A stretch of 64,000 nt of DNA, taken from assembly GCF_900113605.1 (NCBI RefSeq), contig NZ_FOPY01000004.1:186001-250000 (forward strand). Reading direction: 5' to 3'. The notes beneath the pieces are model-generated. The model was not told where the DNA came from and did no database searches. It saw only the letters and a list, made by a program, of their open reading frames with translations. Source of the DNA: Modicisalibacter xianhensis (GTDB lineage: Bacteria > Pseudomonadota > Gammaproteobacteria > Pseudomonadales > Halomonadaceae). Positions 28,581 to 37,878 of the stretch are shown here, in pieces. Positions within the stretch are counted from its first letter, which is position 1; each line of letters starts with the position of its first letter. Both the position numbers and the translations under genes were made by a program.

Positions 28581-29636
28581 ATGCGCAAGATCCTGCATGC
28601 CGATTGCGACTGCTTCTACGCAGCCGTGGAAATGCGTGACGATCCACGGCTGCGCGACGTTCCACTCGCCATCGGTGGCAGCGCCGAGCGGCGGGGCGTG
28701 GTTGCCACCTGCAATTACCCGGCGCGCCGTTATGGCATACGCTCCGCCATGCCCACGGCCCATGCACTACGTCTCTGCCCCGGACTCACGGTTCTCCCCC
28801 CCGACTTTCCCCGTTATCGCGCCGTCTCGGAGCAGATCCAGGCGATATTCCATGAATTGACGCCGCTGGTCGAGCCGCTATCTCTCGACGAGGCCTTTCT
28901 CGATGTCAGCGGCGTGACACGTTTCAAGGGTAGCGCGACATGGATGGCCCGCTGGATCAAGCAGGAAGCCATCAGACGTACGGGAATCACCGTCTCGGTG
29001 GGCGTGGCACCCAGCAAGTTTCTCGCCAAGATCGCCAGCGACTGGGACAAGCCGGATGGGCTGCATGTCATTACGCCCGAGGAGGTCGACACCTTCGTTG
29101 CCTCGCTGCCAGTCAACAGGCTGCATGGCGTCGGGCCGGCCAATGCCGCCAAGCTCGAGGCCATGAATATCAGGACCTGCACGGACCTGCGGCAATGGCC
29201 ACTCGACAAGCTGCTGGAGCGGTTCGGCAAGTTCGGCCATCGCCTCTACGGCTTGGCCCGAGGTATCGACGAACGCCCGGTCAAGGTCGAACGCGAGCGC
29301 AAGTCGGTCAGCGCCGAGAACACTTTCCATCAGGACCTACCCGACCTGGACGCCTGTCGCGCCGCCCTTCCGGCACTCATCGCAAGGCTCGACGAGCGCC
29401 TCGACCGTCATGGTCGCCCTCGTGTCAGAGGGCTGTTCGTCAAGGTCCGTTTCAACGACTTCACGTTGACGACACTCGAATATGCCGGTTGGCAACCGGA
29501 CCCTGCACGGTTTCTGCTGCTGCTCGAAGAGGCCTGGGCCCGGGGCGCACGCCCGGTGCGCCTGCTCGGAGTCGGAGTGCGCCTGGCCACGCCAGACAGT
29601 ACGCGACAACTGGAGCTGTTCGGCGAGTCGAACTGA
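28581..29636 (+). CDS. dinB: DNA polymerase IV
   Basis: Y-family translesion polymerase, 351 aa. Metal-binding motifs are [13 protein letters not shown] at the N-terminus and [13 protein letters not shown] near residue 100. [22 protein letters not shown] and the HhH region [16 protein letters not shown] follow, and the C-terminus ends with a beta-clamp-binding-type QLELFGES. The start gives [13 protein letters not shown] with only a weak ribosome-binding site, 13 nt after lexA, consistent with co-transcription and SOS control. In Pseudomonas sulA occupies the place after lexA. Confidence 0.94.
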   Translation: MRKILHADCDCFYAAVEMRDDPRLRDVPLAIGGSAERRGVVATCNYPARRYGIRSAMPTAHALRLCPGLTVLPPDFPRYRAVSEQIQAIFHELTPLVEPLSLDEAFLDVSGVTRFKGSATWMARWIKQEAIRRTGITVSVGVAPSKFLAKIASDWDKPDGLHVITPEEVDTFVASLPVNRLHGVGPANAAKLEAMNIRTCTDLRQWPLDKLLERFGKFGHRLYGLARGIDERPVKVERERKSVSAENTFHQDLPDLDACRAALPALIARLDERLDRHGRPRVRGLFVKVRFNDFTLTTLEYAGWQPDPARFLLLLEEAWARGARPVRLLGVGVRLATPDSTRQLELFGESN

Positions 29637-29650
29637 CCCGCTCGCCGAGG

Positions 29651-30322
29651 TTACTTGGTGTCGATATAACGGTGGCTATCGAAGGTCAGCACCCAATGCG
29701 GATGATAGACCAGCAAGAGACTCAGCAGCATGCCGGTAATGAAGGCTTCCGACGGCATGAGTAGTGGCAGGAAGAGCGCGTAGTCATGAACCAGGCGTAG
29801 CACCTCGGGGTTCGTCGCGCCGAGCAGGACCAGGCCCACGGCGCACAGGCCGCTGGCCAGCGTGGCCAGTGCGGCTCCGAAGAAGCCGCAGACGAAAAGA
29901 TACACGAACAGATTGTCAGGTAGGCGTCGATCCACCAGCCGCCAGATCCCCACCGTGACCAGGGCCGGCACCACACCGGTAACCAGAAGATTGACCCCGA
30001 GGAGTGGCCAGGCCACCTTGCCCAGCACGATCATCGCCACGTTCACCAGGCCATTGGCCAGCAGGGCCAATGGCGCGGTAAAGACCAGCGTCAACAAGAC
30101 GGTCAGCATCAGGTGCAAGCTCAGCCAGTCGACGGCTTGGGCGCGAAGCTGCCAGAGCAAGGCGACGCACAGCGTGGCGCCGAGCAAGCGATGCTGCAGG
30201 GGATGGTCCGTTTCCAGCCGTCGCCAGGGGAACAACCACCAGGCTCGCCCCACGATACCCAGACTAAGCGCAGCGCAGGCGATCAACACCCATGACTCGA
30301 GCACCACGGAAGCAAAGGACAT
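29651..30322 (-). CDS. Energy-coupling-factor permease-like membrane protein (COG3235-type)
   Basis: A 223-aa protein with about six transmembrane helices, starting MSFASVVLESWVLIACAALS. The pattern HLMLTVLLTLVFTAPLALLANGLVN and the ending GMLLSLLLVYHPHWVLTFD resemble predicted ECF/CbiM-like membrane proteins found without an obvious ATPase partner. No ECF ATPase or substrate gene is adjacent: dinB is convergent on one side and purU upstream on the other. The start has only a weak ribosome-binding site. Function and substrate are unknown. Confidence 0.7.
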   Translation of the reverse strand: MSFASVVLESWVLIACAALSLGIVGRAWWLFPWRRLETDHPLQHRLLGATLCVALLWQLRAQAVDWLSLHLMLTVLLTLVFTAPLALLANGLVNVAMIVLGKVAWPLLGVNLLVTGVVPALVTVGIWRLVDRRLPDNLFVYLFVCGFFGAALATLASGLCAVGLVLLGATNPEVLRLVHDYALFLPLLMPSEAFITGMLLSLLLVYHPHWVLTFDSHRYIDTK

Positions 30323-30371
30323 AGCGATACTCGCTTGGCATCCGGTACGGCACAGCTTGGCATAGGTCCGG

Positions 30372-31226
30372 TCAGGCGAACACTACCGTCTTGTTGCCAT
30401 GGATCAGGACCCGATCCTGGAGATGCCAACGCAGTCCTCGCGCCAGCACGGCCTTTTCAACGTCGCGGCCGAAACGCACCAGATCGTCCGGGGTATGGCA
30501 ATGGGAGACGCGATGGATATCCTGCTCGATGATCGGCCCGGCATCGAGTTCCTCGGTCACATAGTGACAAGTGGCCCCGATCAGCTTGACGCCCCGCTCG
30601 TAGGCCTGGTGATAAGGCCTCGCCCCAGCGAACGATGGCAAGAAACTGTGATGAATGTTGATGATCCGCCCAGCATAACGCTCGCATAGTCGCGGCGGCA
30701 GGATCTGCATGTAGCGTGCCAACACCACGCAATCTGCTTCAGCCTCGTCGACGAGACGCTCCACCTCGGCAAAGTCCGTTTCCTTGTCGTCCACCCTGAC
30801 CGGCACGTGCTGAAAGGGAATACCATGCCAATCCGCAAGTGGCTTGAGATCCTCGTGGTTGGAAACGATCAGGGGAATCTCGCAATCCAACTCCCCTGCC
30901 TTCCAGCGATACAAAAGATCCACCAGGCAATGCGACGCCTTGGAAACCATCAGCACGACACGCTTGCGACGCGATGCATCATGCAGCGCCCAATCCATCT
31001 CGAAGCGCTGGGCAATGGGCCGGAATGCCTGCCTCAGTACCTCTGCACGCGACGCATCGGTATCCATTTGAATTTCATAACGCATGAAGAAACGTCCGGT
31101 GGCCAGGTCCGAGTGTTGGTTGGCCTCAGTGATGGACCCGCCCTGACTGGCAATGAAGCCGGACACCTGGGCCACGATACCTAGGCGATCGGGACAGGAA
31201 ACGACCAGACGAAAAAGATGCGACAT
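30372..31226 (-). CDS. purU: Formyltetrahydrofolate deformylase PurU
   Basis: Hydrolyses 10-formyl-THF to formate and THF, balancing one-carbon pools and supplying formate to PurT. The 284-aa protein has an N-terminal ACT domain (LVVSCPDRLGIVAQVSGFIASQGGSITEANQHSD). A formyltransferase domain follows with VLMVSKASHCLVDLLYRW, INIHHSFLPSFAGARPYHQAYERGVKLIGATCHYVTEELDAGPIIEQD, which contains the catalytic His and Asp. Start at 31226 gives MSHLFRLVVSCPDR; the 12 codons before it lack similarity. Monocistronic by appearance. Confidence 0.95.
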   Translation of the reverse strand: MSHLFRLVVSCPDRLGIVAQVSGFIASQGGSITEANQHSDLATGRFFMRYEIQMDTDASRAEVLRQAFRPIAQRFEMDWALHDASRRKRVVLMVSKASHCLVDLLYRWKAGELDCEIPLIVSNHEDLKPLADWHGIPFQHVPVRVDDKETDFAEVERLVDEAEADCVVLARYMQILPPRLCERYAGRIINIHHSFLPSFAGARPYHQAYERGVKLIGATCHYVTEELDAGPIIEQDIHRVSHCHTPDDLVRFGRDVEKAVLARGLRWHLQDRVLIHGNKTVVFA

Positions 31227-31325
31227 GTTGATCCGCTCGGACTTTGTAGAGGATGAAAACACAAGCGTGCTGCACCAGCACAGGCCGGCTATTGTAGCGA
31301 ATTCAGAGACTTTCGGTAACGCGCA

Positions 31326-31355
31326 TTGTGACGATTGCCTACGATCACGTATATT
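31326..31355 (+). promoter_or_regulatory. Predicted promoter of the RNase J-like gene
   Basis: TTGTGA, an 18-bp spacer and TATATT (31350-31355) would give a very short leader of about 20 nt. Confidence 0.4.
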
Positions 31356-31382
31356 GAGCGATTACATGTCCATACCCTGCCG

Positions 31383-33059
31383 ATGATGTCACAACCACGC
31401 GTACAGCTTCGTCCACGCCGCCGCCCGCCGTTGCACTTCCTGCCACTGGGAGGGTGTGGCGAGATTGGCATGAATCTGACTCTATACGGCTACGACAGGG
31501 ACTGGCTCGTCGTGGACTGCGGCATGATGATTCGCCAGGACCTGCCTGACAGCCCTCTGCAGGTCCCCAACATCGAAGAACTGCCACGGTTGGGCATCAC
31601 GCCGCGGGCAGTGGTGATCACGCACGGTCACGAAGACCACATTGGCGCCCTGGCCTGGCTGTGGCCCCAGTGGCAATGCGATATCTACGCCACGCCTCTC
31701 GCTGCCGGGCTGTTACGCGCCAAGTTCGACGAGCGCGGCCTGGCCACGGATAGTATCCGCATCGTCGAGCCTGGCGAGGCCATGGAGTGTGGCGCCTTCT
31801 TGATACGCTACCTGCCGTTGACTCACTCGATTCCGGAAAGCTGTGCCTTGCTGTTGAACACCCCTGCGCATCGCGTGCTGCACACCGGGGACTGGAAGCT
31901 CGATCCCGAGCCACTGATCGGCGCGCCAGTCGATGAAGAGCTGTTCCGATCGCTTGCGCCGATCGACCTGGTGGTGGGTGATTCGACCAATGCTCCCCTG
32001 CCGGGCAAGTCGCGCAGCGAAGGCGAAGTGGCCCGCGCACTGCTGCGCACCCTGAGCGACTGTCGCGGGCGAGTCGTCGTCACCTGCTTCGCCAGTAACC
32101 TGGCCCGCGTGCTTGCCCTGGGCAAGGCGGCCATGCAGTGCGGCCGTCGCGTCAGCCTGATGGGGCGCTCCATGGAGCGCATGGTGCGGATTGCCAGAGG
32201 CCTTGGCTACCTGGATGACTTTCCTCCCCTGGTACCCGTCAGCGATCTTGGCTACCTTCCGGCCGATGAGGTACTGGTGATCGCGACCGGCAGCCAGGGC
32301 GAACCGAGAGCGGCACTTTCCCGACTCGCTCAGGGGCGCCATGCCGATTTCGAATTACAGGCTGGCGATACGGTGATATTTTCCGCCAAGGCCATCCCGG
32401 GCAACGAGCGGCATATCGAACGGCTTCACCATGCACTACGTCAGCGGGACGTGCGCATCCTGGAAGAAACGCACCACCCGGAACTGCACGCGTCGGGTCA
32501 TCCTGCACAGGACGAACTGAACCGCTTCTACGACTGGATCAGGCCGCGCTATCTGCTACCCGTTCATGGTGAACAACGCCACCAGCTTGCCCACCGGGAA
32601 CTGGCAGAGGCACGTGGAATAACCGCCCCGCTGTCACCGTCCAATGGCGAGCTTATCCGCTTCGATGAAACGGGGCTTTGTGTCGAAGCCCGGTATGTCC
32701 AGAGACCTCGCATCGTCAGTCAAGATAGTGTCCGTGCATTGGAGGGCCTGGCTGCACCCAAGGGGGAACACCGCGAACGTCATGGCGATCTGTTCCTGTG
32801 GCTCGCCGTCACGCCAGCAGAAACGGGATGGGCACGCATCGGACGCCTTATCGTTGATTCCAGGGCCAGTTCAGCGCTGGACGAAACCAGTCTTTCCGAT
32901 TGGCTGGACGATACGCTTTCCCAGGTAACCGCGGAGACCCTGGCGCAATTGCGTGTCCAGTTACAGCCTAGATTGATGCAGTGGCTTTCTGACCATCTTC
33001 GCCATTTACCGGCAGTGCACCTGCAATTGTCTGCCGCCGAAGTCGACTCCCTTCCCTGA
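31383..33059 (+). CDS. Ribonuclease J-type beta-CASP metallo-beta-lactamase
   Basis: A 558-aa protein. The metallo-beta-lactamase core reads FLPLGGCGEIGMNL and ITHGHEDHIGAL (His81, His83, Asp85, His86), with HTGDWKLDPEP and GDSTNA further on. The beta-CASP part includes VVVTCFASNLARV, VIATGSQGEPRAALSRLA and YLLPVHGEQRHQLAHRELAEARGI. These are RNase J hallmarks (endonuclease and 5'-3' exonuclease acting on RNA), and the length equals that of RNase J1/J2. RNase J is typical of Firmicutes and alphaproteobacteria, whereas gammaproteobacteria normally rely on RNase E. Two adjacent ATGs (31383, 31386) are possible starts, with no evident Shine-Dalgarno and a short leader. Confidence 0.88.
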   Translation: MMSQPRVQLRPRRRPPLHFLPLGGCGEIGMNLTLYGYDRDWLVVDCGMMIRQDLPDSPLQVPNIEELPRLGITPRAVVITHGHEDHIGALAWLWPQWQCDIYATPLAAGLLRAKFDERGLATDSIRIVEPGEAMECGAFLIRYLPLTHSIPESCALLLNTPAHRVLHTGDWKLDPEPLIGAPVDEELFRSLAPIDLVVGDSTNAPLPGKSRSEGEVARALLRTLSDCRGRVVVTCFASNLARVLALGKAAMQCGRRVSLMGRSMERMVRIARGLGYLDDFPPLVPVSDLGYLPADEVLVIATGSQGEPRAALSRLAQGRHADFELQAGDTVIFSAKAIPGNERHIERLHHALRQRDVRILEETHHPELHASGHPAQDELNRFYDWIRPRYLLPVHGEQRHQLAHRELAEARGITAPLSPSNGELIRFDETGLCVEARYVQRPRIVSQDSVRALEGLAAPKGEHRERHGDLFLWLAVTPAETGWARIGRLIVDSRASSALDETSLSDWLDDTLSQVTAETLAQLRVQLQPRLMQWLSDHLRHLPAVHLQLSAAEVDSLP

Positions 33060-33081
33060 CTTGTAGTCCGGGGAATGCCAC

Positions 33082-33108
33082 AAAGAAAAACGGCGCCTGG
33101 CGCCGTTT
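33082..33108 (-). terminator. Terminator between the RNase J-like gene and the H-NS-like gene
   Basis: AACGGCGCC pairs with GGCGCCGTT in a near-palindrome. On the minus strand it is followed by TTTTTCTTTG, so it mainly serves the H-NS-like gene, but it is also suitably placed for the plus-strand gene. Confidence 0.65.
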
Positions 33109-33186
33109 CCCTGCGGGACGATAACTGTCGCTTCATGTCTCCCGAATCACGCTTGCTTTAACCCAGCCGGGACGCACATCGCGAAG

Positions 33187-33474
33187 CTAGGCTTCCTTTT
33201 TCTTGGGTGGGCGACCACGACGGCGTTTGGGCTGCTCGCCGACAAGATCGTCAAGGGACAGGCCGGCATCGTTGATCGCTTCTCGAATTTCTGCCAGCTT
33301 GCGTGCCTTGTCGCTTTCCTCAGCCTGGCGCCGACTCTCCTCTTCCTGCTTCTGCTCGATAACTTCGCTAATGACCTCGGACAATTTATGCAGCTGTTCC
33401 ATACTCAGCTGGCGGGCAGCCGCACGAGCGACATTCTTGTTTCGGGCAATTCTTTCCAAAGACTCGGTAGACAT
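33187..33474 (-). CDS. Short H-NS-like nucleoid protein with C-terminal AT-hook
   Basis: A 95-aa, highly charged protein. Residues 1-75 are helical and coiled-coil-like, with the H-NS-type N-terminal feel (RNKNVARAAARQLSMEQLHKLSEVISEVIEQ). The C-terminus ends KRRRGRPPKKKEA (83-95), a textbook AT-hook core GRP flanked by basic residues. The usual H-NS C-terminal fold (Y-x-D-x-x-G-x-x-x-x-W-x-G-x-G) is absent. A strong GGAGGA precedes the ATG. The promoter and terminator indicate a monocistronic, well-expressed gene. A role in nucleoid organisation or xenogeneic silencing is inferred. Confidence 0.75.
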   Translation of the reverse strand: MSTESLERIARNKNVARAAARQLSMEQLHKLSEVISEVIEQKQEEESRRQAEESDKARKLAEIREAINDAGLSLDDLVGEQPKRRRGRPPKKKEA

Positions 33475-33528
33475 GATCTCCTCCGTACTGAAGGTCTAGT
33501 TATCTTTTTATCGCCTGTTTATCGTAAA

Positions 33529-33556
33529 AGTATATGCTCGAAGGGTTAGTTGGCAA
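33529..33556 (-). promoter_or_regulatory. Predicted promoter of the H-NS-like gene
   Basis: On the minus strand TTGCCA, a 16-bp spacer and TATACT lie about 55 bp upstream of the ATG, in a locally AT-rich stretch. Confidence 0.5.
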
Positions 33557-33564
33557 GTCGCGAC

Positions 33565-33592
33565 AAAAAATAACCCGCTACGGGTAGCGGGC
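33565..33592 (-). terminator. Rho-independent terminator of the molybdenum-cofactor operon
   Basis: CCCGCTAC pairs with GTAGCGGG. Read on the minus strand it is followed by TTATTTTTTG. It lies 61 bp after the moaA stop. Confidence 0.8.
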
Positions 33593-33652
33593 TGGAAAGA
33601 CTAAGTTTTTATAGCTCGAGAGAGCGATAACTCTCGCCTGATAATTTACCGC

Positions 33653-34642
33653 TCATCCGCCCGTCATATTCATGAATCTTACGACTTGGACATCGCCGTC
33701 CGTCGTAAAATGGTGTTTTTCCGGCTTGAGTCCCATGGCCCCGATGATGCGCGACTTGAGCGCCTCGATATCTCCGGGGTAGCGGCGCAGAACCTCCCTG
33801 AGATCCACGGAATGCTCGTTGCCCAGACACAGCAATAGCCGACCTTCAACCGTGACCCTCACACGATTGCAGGTCGAGCAGAAATTGTGACTGTGCGGAG
33901 AGATGAACCCAACGCGGGTTTCACTGTCCGGCATGCGGAAATAGCGTGACGGCCCCAGCGTGGTTTCAGTGGTGGGCAGCAGTTGGTACCGGGACTCGAT
34001 GACCGATTGCACGTCATCACTCGAGCAATAGGTCTCGTCGCGAGAGTGGTCGGAAACGTCACCCAGCGGCATTTCCTCAATGAAACTGATATCCACCCCC
34101 TCGTGGCGGGCAAAGTCCACCAGCGGCAGAATTTCGTCGTCATTCCTGCCCTTGAGAATGACTGCATTCAGCTTGATACGCTCGAAGCCCGCCTCCTTTG
34201 CAGCGTGAATACCCTCGATGACCTTGTGCAGCTTTCCCGTGCGGGTCAGTTTCCTGAAACGCGCCTCATCGAGGGAGTCGATGCTGATATTGAGGCGCTG
34301 CAATCCTCCCTGACGGAGCCGACGGGCATGCTTGCCGAGTCCGGCACCGTTGGTGGTCATCGCGAAGTCCCTGAGCCCTTCCAGGCGACCGATATCATCC
34401 ACCAGATCCTCGATGCCACGCCTGACCAGAGGCTCGCCGCCGGTCAGGCGAATCTTCTCGACCCCAAGTTCGGTAAAGGCCCTCGCGACCAGCGCCAGTT
34501 CTTCCAACGTCAGCACCTGCTCACGGGGCAGGAATGTCATGTCTTCGCTCATGCAGTAGACACAGCGAAAATCACAACGATCGGTGACCGAAATCCTCAC
34601 ATAGCGCACGACACGCTGAAAATTGTCGACCAGTTGCGTCAT
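33653..34642 (-). CDS. moaA: GTP 3',8-cyclase MoaA
   Basis: Radical SAM enzyme that starts molybdopterin synthesis by cyclising GTP. The 329-aa protein has the N-terminal cluster motif [10 protein letters not shown] (CxxxCxxC), [17 protein letters not shown] and the C-terminal cluster [21 protein letters not shown]. It ends in Thr-Gly-Gly, the conserved tail needed for activity in MoaA proteins. Its start overlaps the moaE stop by 4 nt. It is the last gene of the operon, followed by a terminator. Confidence 0.97.
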   Translation of the reverse strand: MTQLVDNFQRVVRYVRISVTDRCDFRCVYCMSEDMTFLPREQVLTLEELALVARAFTELGVEKIRLTGGEPLVRRGIEDLVDDIGRLEGLRDFAMTTNGAGLGKHARRLRQGGLQRLNISIDSLDEARFRKLTRTGKLHKVIEGIHAAKEAGFERIKLNAVILKGRNDDEILPLVDFARHEGVDISFIEEMPLGDVSDHSRDETYCSSDDVQSVIESRYQLLPTTETTLGPSRYFRMPDSETRVGFISPHSHNFCSTCNRVRVTVEGRLLLCLGNEHSVDLREVLRRYPGDIEALKSRIIGAMGLKPEKHHFTTDGDVQVVRFMNMTGG

Positions 34643-35091
34643 GTCGCCTCCCAGCGTTTTGCATCCTCGATATCCGTATCGCGTTCAGCCACCCAGTATT
34701 GGCCACTGACGGTATGTTCCTTTTTCCAGAACGGAGCGCGTGTCTTGAGATAGTCCATGATGAAATCGCAGGCCTCGAAGGCATGCCGTCGGTGGGCACT
34801 GGCCACGGCGACCATGACAATCGGATCGCCGGGTTCGAGCCGCCCAACGCGGTGGATCAGCCGCACGCCCTGCAGGCTCCAGCGCCCTTCGGCCTCGCTC
34901 ACGATATCCTGCAATGCACGCTCGGTCATGCCCGGGTAATGCTCCAGCGTCAGGGCATGGACATCGGGCTTTTCGTTGAAGTCGCGTACCAGTCCCGTGA
35001 AACACACCACGGCACCGATATCGGTGCGCTCCTGTGTCAGCGCCTGCTGCTCGGTACCGACATCGAATGGCGCTGTCTGGACACTGATCAT
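34639..35091 (-). CDS. moaE: Molybdopterin synthase catalytic subunit MoaE
   Basis: The 150-aa large subunit of molybdopterin synthase, which transfers sulfur from MoaD thiocarboxylate to cPMP. Motifs: [78 protein letters not shown], with the catalytic lysines. GGAGG lies 6 nt before the ATG. The gene sits 2 nt after the MoaC-MoaD fusion, its sulfur-donor partner, and overlaps moaA. Confidence 0.96.
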   Translation of the reverse strand: MISVQTAPFDVGTEQQALTQERTDIGAVVCFTGLVRDFNEKPDVHALTLEHYPGMTERALQDIVSEAEGRWSLQGVRLIHRVGRLEPGDPIVMVAVASAHRRHAFEACDFIMDYLKTRAPFWKKEHTVSGQYWVAERDTDIEDAKRWEAT

Positions 35092-35093
35092 GC

Positions 35094-35960
35094 TTATCCT
35101 CCGGTTACCGGCGGAAAGAAGGCCACTTCGTCGCCGTCGGTCAGCGACATGTCATCGGCACTCATTACCTGATTCACTGCACATAGCACGCGTCGTTCGC
35201 CCAGCAGTGAAAAGCGTTCGTCATATGCCTCAAGCGCCTGCTTGAGCCCGGCGACAGTAGGCGATGTCAGGGACTCGAAAGGAATATCGACATCGCTGAT
35301 GCCCAGGCGTTCACGCAGTTCCGCCAGAAACTTGACCTGAATGCATGGCTGTTCGTTGCGAGGCGCAATGCTGATATGCCCTTCTGGTGATTCTCCGGTG
35401 ATCATGGGCATCTCATGATGCGTAGCGGCGCCAACGGGGGGCTCCATGGGCGAGGCTGCCGCTTGCGTCGACTCGAGATCAGTGACCCTACCACGCCGGT
35501 AGTCACCCGACTTGCCCCCCGTCTTGGCGAGCAGGCAGATCCCATCGATACGCATGTCCTTGTCGACGGCCTTGCACATGTCGTACAGCGTCAGACAGGC
35601 AACCGATACGGCGGTGAGCGCTTCCATCTCCACACCGGTTCGCCCCGTCAGACGGCAGGTCGCCGTAACATCGACACAGGCATTGGGCGTGTCGAGTTCG
35701 AAGCCGACTTCCACCTTGCTGAGGGCCAGGGCGTGACACAGCGGAATCAGCTCGTGGGTTCTCTTGGCAGCCTGGATGGCGGCGATGCGTGCCGTCGCCA
35801 ATACGTCGCCCTTGGGCAGGCCACCTTCGGCAAGCAATGCCAAGGTGTCAGGGCGCATATGGATCCGACCGCAAGCAGTTGCCTCGCGGCGAGTTTCGGC
35901 CTTGTCGCCGACATCGACCATGTGGGCTTCGCCACGCGAATTGAGATGGGTCAGGCTCAT
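35094..35960 (-). CDS. Fused cyclic pyranopterin monophosphate synthase MoaC and sulfur carrier MoaD
   Basis: One 288-aa frame encodes two Moco enzymes. Residues 1-158 are MoaC ([86 protein letters not shown]), with the conserved catalytic Lys50 and Lys130. Residues about 206-288 are MoaD ([49 protein letters not shown]). The C-terminal Gly-Gly needed for adenylation and thiocarboxylation remains free. A 45-residue Pro/Ser/Ala/Glu-rich linker joins them. I found no stop or frameshift between the parts, and separate moaC and moaD genes are absent from the operon, so the fusion should be functional. Confidence 0.93.
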   Translation of the reverse strand: MSLTHLNSRGEAHMVDVGDKAETRREATACGRIHMRPDTLALLAEGGLPKGDVLATARIAAIQAAKRTHELIPLCHALALSKVEVGFELDTPNACVDVTATCRLTGRTGVEMEALTAVSVACLTLYDMCKAVDKDMRIDGICLLAKTGGKSGDYRRGRVTDLESTQAAASPMEPPVGAATHHEMPMITGESPEGHISIAPRNEQPCIQVKFLAELRERLGISDVDIPFESLTSPTVAGLKQALEAYDERFSLLGERRVLCAVNQVMSADDMSLTDGDEVAFFPPVTGG

Positions 35961-35961
35961 G

Positions 35962-37215
35962 TCAGCTCTCGAATGGTTGAATCGTTACGGTCTCGCCCGG
36001 CGCAACCGCGCTCCTGGACGGGTCAATTTCGATCAGGCAATTGGCAGCCACCATGGATGTCAGCATGCCCGAGCCCTGCTGTCCGGTGCTGCGTACATGC
36101 AAGCGGCCCCGGTCGTCGCCGACGTAGATACCGCGCAGATAATCCGTGCGTCCCTCTCGGCTGGACAATGCCTCATCGGCGATGGCCTTGAGGCGCAGTT
36201 GTCGCCAGTTCGTCTCTCCCTGCAAGGCACGCAGCCATGGCTGGACAAATTGAAGAAAGGCCACCATGGCGGCAACCGGGTTGCCTGGCAGTCCAAAGAA
36301 AGGCACGGTGCGCTCGCCCAGCAAGCCGAACGCCAGGGGCTTGCCGGGCCGCATGGCAATACGCCAGAAGCATAACCGCCCACTGCTACGGAGCGCATGC
36401 CGAACCCAGTCCGCCTGCCCCACCGACACACCACCACTGGTCAGCACCATATCGGCTTCGCCAGCAGCCAAGGCCAGCGCCTGCTCGACACTCCCCGGCT
36501 CGTCGGCCAGTATTCCCAGATCCTGCACCTCGCAACCCAGTGTGGCCAGAAGCCCCAGCAATGAGAAACGGTTGGCGTCGTAAATGCCATCCCGGGGCAA
36601 GGGCTGGCCTGGCGCCGTGACTTCGTTACCAGTGGAGAAGAGCGCGACTTTCGGCCGTCGATGCACCTCAGCGTCTGTATGTCCCAGTGAGGCCAGCAAG
36701 CCGAGGTGTTGCGACTTGAGACGCGTCCCGGCCTGTATCGCCGTTGCGCCCTGGGCGATGTCTTCCCCCGCATGGCGGACGTTCTGCCCTCGCCTTACCG
36801 CCTGGGGACGTGGGATCGCGACCCAGGGGCTCCCGCCATCACCGCCAAACTCGAGCTGTTCCTGCATGATGACCGTGTCCGTCCCGGCAGGCAGTGGCGC
36901 CCCAGTCGTGATACGCACGGCGTGACCGTCGGCGACCAGGCCATCGTGACGGCAGCCGGCCAGGGACTCACCAACGATGTCGAAGCGCGACCGCTCAGGC
37001 CCAGACCAGGCCAGGGCAACGCCATCCAGCGCGGCATTAGTGTTCTGCGGCACGTCGATCGGCGATCGAATATCGGTTGCCAACACACGCCCCAGCAACG
37101 AGGCCAAGGGCAGGCGTTCGCTAGCCATGGGAGAAGGAAACAGCTTGCGCAGTGCCGCGGCCGCTTCATCGACACCGAGCAGACGCTCATCATGATCGAA
37201 GCAGGAAGCATCCAT
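35962..37215 (-). CDS. moeA: Molybdopterin molybdenumtransferase MoeA
   Basis: Inserts molybdate into adenylylated molybdopterin. The 417-aa protein shows [74 protein letters not shown] (MoCF-binding domain), [15 protein letters not shown] and [27 protein letters not shown] lies 7 nt before the ATG. Its start overlaps the mobB stop as TAATG, and its stop lies 1 nt from moaCD, indicating tight coupling in the operon. Confidence 0.96.
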   Translation of the reverse strand: MDASCFDHDERLLGVDEAAAALRKLFPSPMASERLPLASLLGRVLATDIRSPIDVPQNTNAALDGVALAWSGPERSRFDIVGESLAGCRHDGLVADGHAVRITTGAPLPAGTDTVIMQEQLEFGGDGGSPWVAIPRPQAVRRGQNVRHAGEDIAQGATAIQAGTRLKSQHLGLLASLGHTDAEVHRRPKVALFSTGNEVTAPGQPLPRDGIYDANRFSLLGLLATLGCEVQDLGILADEPGSVEQALALAAGEADMVLTSGGVSVGQADWVRHALRSSGRLCFWRIAMRPGKPLAFGLLGERTVPFFGLPGNPVAAMVAFLQFVQPWLRALQGETNWRQLRLKAIADEALSSREGRTDYLRGIYVGDDRGRLHVRSTGQQGSGMLTSMVAANCLIEIDPSRSAVAPGETVTIQPFES

Positions 37216-37781
37216 TAACCGACCTCCCCGCGAGGCTGCCGGGATTGTTGCCAGCGTGCCGGCCAGGCAGCCACATGATCGACCAGCGAGGCAATGTCAT
37301 TGAGTTCCAGCGCTACCACACCGCTCGGCAATGCCACCGGCTGGTCGCTGGCGACAGCATGTATCCAAGGATCGTCATGGGCCAATAATGGCTTGCCCAG
37401 CACCGGTCGATGCAGTTCGAGCTTGGGTAGAGGCCACTGCTTGAAGCCTTCGATAAGCACCAGTTCGGGGCGTTGCGGGCGAACCTGATCGATGAGCATG
37501 GGCAACTGCGGCTCCTGCTCGCCAGGGGTTTCCATCATCAGTGCAAAACGTTCCCTGGATGCCACCAGAATCGGACTGGCGCCGGCTTCGCGCAGCCGGT
37601 AGCTGTCCTTGCCCGGCTGATCGATGTCAAAGCTGTGGTGTGCATGCTTGATCACCGCGACGCGCAGGCCTCGCTGTGCCAGCTCAGGCAACAGTCTTGC
37701 GAGCAGGGTCGTCTTCCCCGTTCCGCTCCAGGCGGCAATGCCCAGTAGCGGTAACGATTCGTTGGCAAGGTCGAGTGTCAT
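37215..37781 (-). CDS. mobB: Molybdopterin-guanine dinucleotide biosynthesis protein MobB
   Basis: A 188-aa GTP-binding adapter that aids MobA in forming MGD cofactor. It has the P-loop LLGIAAWSGTGKTTLLARLLPEL, then VAVIKHAHHSFDIDQPGKDSYRLREAGA and LVLIEGFKQWPLPKLELHR, all MobB landmarks. Several in-frame ATGs exist upstream (37823, 37841), and the frame stays open much further. I chose 37781 because it is nearest the conserved start of the P-loop domain and has an AGG 5 nt upstream; none has a strong ribosome-binding site. It overlaps moeA by 1 nt. Confidence 0.9.
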   Translation of the reverse strand: MTLDLANESLPLLGIAAWSGTGKTTLLARLLPELAQRGLRVAVIKHAHHSFDIDQPGKDSYRLREAGASPILVASRERFALMMETPGEQEPQLPMLIDQVRPQRPELVLIEGFKQWPLPKLELHRPVLGKPLLAHDDPWIHAVASDQPVALPSGVVALELNDIASLVDHVAAWPARWQQSRQPRGEVG

Positions 37782-37878
37782 GGGGGCCTGGTGCTGGTTC
37801 GCGGAAACGTCGTTATATGTCATGTAGCGTAACGTGATCATGGCATGACTGCGAAGGAACAGGAGCGACAGACTGTCC

